Source of the DNA: Actinoplanes oblitus
Lineage (GTDB): Bacteria; Actinomycetota; Actinomycetes; Mycobacteriales; Micromonosporaceae
Direction of reading: 5' to 3'
DNA: 64,000 bases
Assembly (NCBI RefSeq): GCF_030252345.1
Contig: NZ_CP126980.1
Coordinates: 1,503,501-1,567,500, forward strand
Shown: positions 59,698-64,000 of the stretch, piece by piece
Position numbering within the stretch: the stretch's first letter is position 1
How the letters are laid out: each line of letters opens with the position of its first letter
The notes under the pieces: model-generated
Database searches by the model: none
The model's input: the letters and a program-made list of their open reading frames with translations, nothing else
Told to the model about the DNA's origin: nothing
Program-made: the position numbers and the translations under genes

Positions 59698-60533
59698 GCC
59701 CGCCGATCGGTGAACCGGGCGCGCAGCCGCAGGACCGTGGCCCAGCCCCAGGCGAGCAGCCCGAGGAGCGCCGGCAGCTTGAAGATCGGATAGCCCTCCC
59801 AGGGCGCGCCCGGCACGTCCGGCGGGATCGGCGCGGTCGGGGAGAGCAGCTCACCGAGGACCGCGAGGGTGGGCAGCGCCAGCAGCGCGCCACCGGCCCA
59901 GGCCGGCGCGTTCCACGGGCGGCGGCCGGCCTGCCGGGCGGTGAATCGCAGCGCCAGCCAGCCACCGAGCAGCAGACCGGCCAGCCCGCCGATCAGCGCC
60001 AGCGGCCGCACCAGGGCCGGCTCGGGACGTTGGAAGACGATCCCGGAACCCTCCGACCAGCTGTCGCGGAAGACCGCCAGCTCCACCCCGTCGCGGCGCG
60101 CGGTGACGAACTCCACCGTCTGCACGTCGGAGAGCCGCTCCACGCCCGCGCCCGGCAGCAACCGCCAGCCGGTCCGCTCCAGGGTCCGGCGGACCGCCGC
60201 GAGGTCCGGCACGGACACCGGGAGCAGCACCGAGCCGCCGTCGTACTCATCGTCGGTGAGCAGCCGGGTCTCCCAGGACGGCTGCCGGTCGCCGAAGATC
60301 GCATCCCACCTGTCGATCTCGTCCACCGGGGCGCCGGGCAGCACCTCGGCGGCGATCGCGACGGCGCGCTGATCGCTCGGCAGCGGATCGGCGTCCCGCC
60401 ACCCCAGCCACGCCCCGGCCGAGGCCAGCGCGCCGGCGAACACCAGAGCCACGACGACCACCGCGACCCAGCGCACCAGCCGATGCCCGGCCGGTCGCCC
60501 GGTGTGCCGCACATCGCTGGCGAGAATCGACAT
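59625..60533 (-). CDS. Integral membrane protein of unknown function
   Basis: 302 residues. One N-terminal helix (20-42), an outer domain of about 130 residues (LPGAPVDEIDRWDAIFGDRQPSW, TLERTGWRLLPGAGVERL), then four helices (about 178-275) and a polar tail. TATGGT lies six bases before the ATG on its strand, a leaderless-type promoter. No family recognised. It is divergent from nothing and followed on its strand by the convergent gene end. Confidence 0.65.
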   Translation of the reverse strand: MSILASDVRHTGRPAGHRLVRWVAVVVVALVFAGALASAGAWLGWRDADPLPSDQRAVAIAAEVLPGAPVDEIDRWDAIFGDRQPSWETRLLTDDEYDGGSVLLPVSVPDLAAVRRTLERTGWRLLPGAGVERLSDVQTVEFVTARRDGVELAVFRDSWSEGSGIVFQRPEPALVRPLALIGGLAGLLLGGWLALRFTARQAGRRPWNAPAWAGGALLALPTLAVLGELLSPTAPIPPDVPGAPWEGYPIFKLPALLGLLAWGWATVLRLRARFTDRRAQPGSSGSAGGDFPAAALASRVDL

Positions 60534-60560
60534 GCGGGCACCATAGTCCCGGAACCGGCG

Positions 60561-61013
60561 CTATGGCAGCGGACCGACGCTTTCGAAGCGGGCGACGAAC
60601 CGCCGCTGCCACGGCATCTCCACCGCCTTCCGGTGATAGTGCCGGCGGACGTAGGCGACCGCCTCCCGCGCGGGCACGCCATCGAGGACGGCGAGGCAGG
60701 CCAGCGCGGTCCCGGTCCGCCCCCGGCCACCGAAACAGGCGATCTCCACCCGCTCCCGGTCCGCTCGGGCCAGGGCTTCGATCAAGACCGATCTGGCGTA
60801 CGACGGGTCGGCCGGCACCCAGAAATCCACCCAGCGCACCCAGCGGCTCGGCCACCCGAACTCCGGCGGCGGCGCGCCCAGCAGGTACACCCCGAACCGG
60901 GGCGGATGCCCGGACGGCATGGGTTCGCGCAGGCCACGGCCTCGGATCAGCTTGCCGGACGGCAGGCGCAGCACGCCGGCCCCGTCGTCGTCCCACCCGG
61001 AGTCCGCGCTCAT
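60561..61013 (-). CDS. Dual-specificity/protein-tyrosine-phosphatase-like enzyme
   Basis: 150 residues from the ATG at 61013. The phosphatase loop is ACFGGRGRTGTA near 91, i.e. CxxGxGRTG with the catalytic Cys and Arg in place; the general acid may lie in the WVPADPSYA loop. Small size suggests an atypical dual-specificity phosphatase acting on protein or lipid phosphates. TACTCT (61021-61026, reverse strand) lies seven bases before the ATG, a probable leaderless promoter. It is divergent from the argS leader. Confidence 0.8.
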   Translation of the reverse strand: MSADSGWDDDGAGVLRLPSGKLIRGRGLREPMPSGHPPRFGVYLLGAPPPEFGWPSRWVRWVDFWVPADPSYARSVLIEALARADRERVEIACFGGRGRTGTALACLAVLDGVPAREAVAYVRRHYHRKAVEMPWQRRFVARFESVGPLP

Positions 61014-61055
61014 CGCCGGAAGAGTACCGGGCGGCGGAAACCGCTGTCGGGCCGT

Positions 61056-61061
61056 TATAGT
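61056..61061 (+). promoter_or_regulatory. Leaderless -10 box of the argS leader
   Basis: TATAGT is followed by six bases and the ATG at 61068, so the transcript should start at or next to that ATG. No Shine-Dalgarno sequence lies between. Confidence 0.6.
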
Positions 61062-61067
61062 CGCCGC

Positions 61068-61118
61068 ATGCACAGCCACTTCAGCGCGCGACGCCGGCGT
61101 CCCCCGGGCCGCCGCTGA
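61068..61118 (+). CDS. Arg-rich leader peptide upstream of argS
   Basis: 16 codons encoding MHSHFSARRRRPPGRR. Six of the last nine codons are Arg (CGA, CGC, CGG, CGT, CGC, CGC), including the rare CGA and CGT. It begins at the predicted transcription start, so it can be translated leaderlessly, and ends 13 bases before a strong hairpin. The first structural gene downstream is arginyl-tRNA synthetase. Stalling when charged tRNA-Arg is scarce would be a direct way to control argS by attenuation. The regulatory role is inferred. Confidence 0.6.
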   Translation: MHSHFSARRRRPPGRR

Positions 61119-61131
61119 TCTGTGCTTTCCG

Positions 61132-61152
61132 CCGGCGGGTCGATCCCGCCGG
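61132..61152 (+). promoter_or_regulatory. Hairpin in the argS leader
   Basis: CCGGCGGG at 61132-61139 pairs perfectly with CCCGCCGG at 61145-61152 around a five-base loop. Arg codons of the leader (CGCCGGCG near 61092) could compete for pairing. There is no T run, so it may act as a Rho- or translation-linked switch rather than a classic terminator. Confidence 0.5.
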
Positions 61153-61207
61153 TGACTGTCACGTCGCTGGTCGACCCGCTTCGTTCGTACGCCGAATGGG
61201 GTTGATC

Positions 61208-62887
61208 GTGAATCTTGAAGTTCTTCTGCACGACCGGCTGGCGCCCGCGCTCGAAGCGGTGGCGGGCCGGAGCGTCGATCCGGCGGTGCGGTCCTCGCCG
61301 CACGCCGACTTCCAGTCAGGTGCGCCGCTCGCGCTGGCCCGGGAGCTGGGCCGGGCGCCCCGGGAGATCGCCGCCGAGGTGGCCGGAAAGGCCGATCTGG
61401 CCGGACTCGCCGCGATCGAGGTCTCCGGCCCAGGTTTCCTCAACCTGACCGTTGCCGACAGTCTGCTCACCGAGGCGCTGCGGGCCACCGCCGCGGACGC
61501 CCGGCTCGGCGTGCCCGCCGTGGCGGTGCCGGAGCGGATCGTCGTCGACTACTCCGGGCCCAACGTGGCCAAGGAGATGCACGTCGGCCACCTGCGGTCG
61601 ACGATCATCGGGGACGCCCTGGCCCGGACGCTGGACTGGCTGGGGCACGACGTGATCCGGGTGAACCATCTGGGCGACTGGGGCACGCCCTTTGGGATGC
61701 TGGTCGAGCACCTGGTCGACAGGGGTGGCGCGGCCGATCACTCGATCCGGGACCTGACCGCTTTCTATCAGGATGCCCGGGTCAAGTTCGACTCCGACGA
61801 GGACTTCCGGACCCGGGCCCGGGCGCGGGTGGTGGCGCTGCAGTCCGGCGATCCGCTCTCCCGGGAGCTGTGGCGACAGCTGGTCGCCCAGTCCGAGGTC
61901 TACTTCCTGGACGTCTACGCGCGGCTCGGCGTGACGCTCGGCCCGGACGACTTCGCCGGCGAGAGCCGGTACCAGGACGACCTGCCGGTGCTGCTGGCCG
62001 AACTGCGGGAGAAGGGGCTGCTGGCGGAGAGCGACGGCGCGCTGTGCGCGTTCCCGGCCGGCTTCACCGGGCGGGACGGTGAGCCGCTGCCGCTGATCGT
62101 GCGGAAGGCCGACGGCGGGTTCGGCTATGCGGCGACCGACCTGGCCGCGATCCGGCACCGGGTCGGGCTGGGCGCCGACCGGCTGCTCTACGTGGTCGGC
62201 GCCCCGCAGCGGACGCACTTCGCGATGGTCTTCGCGGTGGCCCGGGCGGCCGGCTGGCTGCCGGACGGGGTGGTCGCCGAGCACCTCGGGTTCGGCTCGA
62301 TCCTGGGCGCCGACGGCAAGATGCTGAAGAGCCGGGCCGGCGACACGGTCAAGCTGGCCGCGCTGCTCGACGAGGCTGAGTCGGTCCGCGGCGGAAAACA
62401 AAATGACAATCGTGGGGGAAGCCGCGCCTCGGCCCCCGCCGTCGGCATCGGCGCGATCAAGTACGCCGATCTCTCCGGGGACCGGCGGGGCGACTACGTC
62501 TTCGACTGGGACCGGATGCTGGCCATCACCGGGAACACCGGTCCCTATCTGCAGATGGCGCATGCCAGGGTCCGGGCGATCTTCCGGAAGGCGGGCAGCG
62601 CGCCCGGCGGGATCACCGTGACCGAGCCGGCCGAGCGTCACCTGGCGCTGACCCTGCTCGGCTTCGAGACGGCGGTGACCGCGACCGCCACCCTCGCCGA
62701 ACCGCACCGGCTCGCCGGTTACCTGTACGAGCTGGCCGCCGCCTTCTCCGGCTTCTACGAGAGGTGCCCGGTGCTGCGGGCCGCGCCGGAGGTGCGGGCG
62801 AGCCGGCTGGGGCTGGCCGACCTGACCGCGCGCACGCTGCACACCGGCATGTCCCTGCTCGGTATCGAGGCGCCGGACGAGATTTGA
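61208..62887 (+). CDS. argS: Arginyl-tRNA synthetase
   Basis: 559 residues from the GTG at 61208, which aligns with the usual MNLExLL start and has GGGG eight bases upstream; ATG at 61196 is the alternative. Class I signatures: HVGH in EMHVGHLRSTIIGD near 125-128, KMLKS (KMSKS place) near 371-375, an N-terminal Add1-type domain (1-90) and a C-terminal anticodon-binding alpha domain (GNTGPYLQMAHARVRAI onward, with LLGFE and the final HTGMSLLGIEAP). It charges tRNA-Arg. Odd point: a short AT-rich patch at 62393-62415 encodes a hydrophilic GGKQNDNRGGSRASA loop. It may be an insertion. Confidence 0.93.
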   Translation: MNLEVLLHDRLAPALEAVAGRSVDPAVRSSPHADFQSGAPLALARELGRAPREIAAEVAGKADLAGLAAIEVSGPGFLNLTVADSLLTEALRATAADARLGVPAVAVPERIVVDYSGPNVAKEMHVGHLRSTIIGDALARTLDWLGHDVIRVNHLGDWGTPFGMLVEHLVDRGGAADHSIRDLTAFYQDARVKFDSDEDFRTRARARVVALQSGDPLSRELWRQLVAQSEVYFLDVYARLGVTLGPDDFAGESRYQDDLPVLLAELREKGLLAESDGALCAFPAGFTGRDGEPLPLIVRKADGGFGYAATDLAAIRHRVGLGADRLLYVVGAPQRTHFAMVFAVARAAGWLPDGVVAEHLGFGSILGADGKMLKSRAGDTVKLAALLDEAESVRGGKQNDNRGGSRASAPAVGIGAIKYADLSGDRRGDYVFDWDRMLAITGNTGPYLQMAHARVRAIFRKAGSAPGGITVTEPAERHLALTLLGFETAVTATATLAEPHRLAGYLYELAAAFSGFYERCPVLRAAPEVRASRLGLADLTARTLHTGMSLLGIEAPDEI

Positions 62888-63007
62888 GCAAACTTGACGG
62901 TCACGCAACCCTTCGTTGATCGACCGATGGCCTGATCCCCCGTTAGGGTGCTGTGTTCGCGGCATCCACGAGATGCCCGCACGGAAAAGAGATGCGAGAG
63001 GTTCGCA

Positions 63008-64000
63008 ATGACGCTTCCCAACGGCGTATCGCGGCGCAGCGTGCTGGCCGCCTCGGCGGCCGCCGCCGCGGCACCGCTCGCCTTCCCCGGCGCGGCCGAG
63101 GCCCATGGCAAGGGCGGCCCGAAGACTCCGGAAACGTTCCACCTGACGGTGCTCGGCACTTCGGACACCCACGGCAACGTGTACAACTGGGACTACTACA
63201 AGGACGCCGAGTACGACGACTCCGCGCACAACGACGTCGGCGTCGCCAAGCTGGCCGCCCTGGTCAACAAGCTGCGCGCCGAGGCGACCGGCGCCACGCT
63301 GGTGCTCGACGCGGGTGACACGATCCAGGGCACCCCGCTGGCGACGTACTACGCCAAGCAGGAGCCGATCACCACGACCGGCGAGAAGCACCCGATGGCC
63401 AAGGCCATGAACGTGCTGCACTACGACGCGGTGACGCTGGGCAACCACGAGTTCAACTACGGCCTGCCGCTGCTGAACCTGTGGATCCGGCAGCTCGGCT
63501 TCCCAGCCCTGGCGGCGAACGCGGTGAGTGCCAAGACCGGCCGGCCGGCCTTCACGCCGTACGTGATCAAGAAGGTCTCGCTCGGCAAGCACGCGCCCAC
63601 CCTGCGTGTCGGCATCCTGGGCCTGACCAACCCGGGCGTGGCGATCTGGGACAAGGACAACGTCGAGGGCAAGCTGAAGTTCCTCGGCATGGTGGAGACC
63701 GCCGCCAAGTGGGTGCCGATCATGCGGGCCCGCGGCGCGGACGTCGTCATCCTGTCCGCGCACGGCGGCGACAGCGGCACCTCCAGCTACGGCCCCGAGC
63801 TGCCGAACGAGAACCCGGTCCAGCTGATCGCCCAGCAGGTGCCGGGGATCGACGCGATCCTGTTCGGGCACGCGCACCAGGAGATCGCGCAGCGGTTCGT
63901 CACCAACACCGCGACCGGGCAGCAGGTGCTGACCTCGGAGCCGTCGAAGTGGGGCCAGCGCCTCACCAAGATGGACTTCGAGCTGGTCCGCGAGCACGGC
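63008..64000 (+). CDS. Tat-exported 5'-nucleotidase/2',3'-cyclic phosphodiesterase-type metallophosphatase, 3' end outside window
   Basis: 331 residues are visible; the frame runs off the window. GAGAGG precedes the ATG. A Tat signal (SRRSVLAASAAAAAAPLAFPGAAEA, 8-32) is followed by the calcineurin-like core: LGTSDTHGNVYNWD, VLDAGDTIQGTPL, TLGNHEFNYG, ILSAHGGD and LFGHAHQEI, which hold the two-metal ligands. These enzymes act outside the cell on nucleotides and cyclic phosphates. The C-terminal 5'-nucleotidase domain is expected beyond the edge. The 120-base gap from argS probably contains its promoter (TAGGGT at 62944-62949). Confidence 0.88.
   Translation, partial: MTLPNGVSRRSVLAASAAAAAAPLAFPGAAEAHGKGGPKTPETFHLTVLGTSDTHGNVYNWDYYKDAEYDDSAHNDVGVAKLAALVNKLRAEATGATLVLDAGDTIQGTPLATYYAKQEPITTTGEKHPMAKAMNVLHYDAVTLGNHEFNYGLPLLNLWIRQLGFPALAANAVSAKTGRPAFTPYVIKKVSLGKHAPTLRVGILGLTNPGVAIWDKDNVEGKLKFLGMVETAAKWVPIMRARGADVVILSAHGGDSGTSSYGPELPNENPVQLIAQQVPGIDAILFGHAHQEIAQRFVTNTATGQQVLTSEPSKWGQRLTKMDFELVREHG

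Noticed and set aside
61316..63997. An 893-codon reverse frame
   Set aside because: It runs opposite argS and the 5'-nucleotidase, both of which have full catalytic motifs.

Overview
The window is high-GC DNA with actinobacterial features: GTG starts, ATGA start/stop overlaps, SARP and NB-ARC/TPR regulators, EspC/YbaB-type secretion genes and several leaderless TANNNT-N6/7-ATG starts. It fits a filamentous actinomycete, probably of the Micromonosporaceae (Actinoplanes-like). The genus is an inference; no ribosomal RNA or other decisive marker lies here.

Positions 1-16.7 kb are accessory DNA. 1-4.5 kb is the late end of a prophage: tail protein, M15-like endolysin and small holin-type membrane proteins, interrupted by an AT-rich reverse-strand membrane gene that looks like lysogenic-conversion cargo. 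4.5-9.1 kb holds a reverse-strand XRE regulator/cutA pair behind repeated operator boxes, and a forward series of tightly overlapping small genes of mobile-element type. Two 44-bp copies of the 3' half of a CAU-anticodon (Met-type) tRNA, at 9.08 and 11.22 kb, mark old integration sites. Next to the first is the C-terminal remnant of a tyrosine integrase. 9.4-16.7 kb is a toxin-antitoxin/defence scrap region: a Tdi1-like immunity protein, HicAB, YefM-YoeB, unidentified paired genes and a truncated TOTE primase gene.

16.7-34 kb resembles chromosomal backbone. It carries a glucan module (GT2 synthase, HlyD-like protein, GH81 lipoprotein), PPK2, a type VII-style operon (YbaB-like, EspC-like, large effector with HEMQH, probable immunity protein), an FtsX-type ABC exporter next to a divergent two-component system, a P450 remnant, a lipoprotein and a FAD monooxygenase.

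33.9-46 kb holds a RiPP-type B12 radical SAM enzyme with an 87-residue protein and a SARP-NB-ARC-TPR regulator. Divergent from these is a four-gene operon for a His-rich protein, a hemopexin-repeat protein, a lysozyme-like protein and an M23-like protein. A secreted GH2 enzyme and a LysR regulator follow.

46.3-55.4 kb is the most interesting locus. A 67-residue FxsA-like candidate precursor is translationally coupled to a stand-alone HExxH peptide-hydroxylase-like protein. Converging on them is a three-gene operon encoding a VMAP-like protein, a MoxR ATPase and a 1424-residue SAV_2336/vWA-NB-ARC-TPR protein. No radical SAM partner lies beside it.

55.5-64 kb carries secreted hydrolases (PIG-L, SGNH), a solute-binding protein, membrane proteins, a dual-specificity-type phosphatase and argS, which is preceded by an arginine-rich leaderless leader peptide. 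The window ends inside a Tat-exported 5'-nucleotidase.
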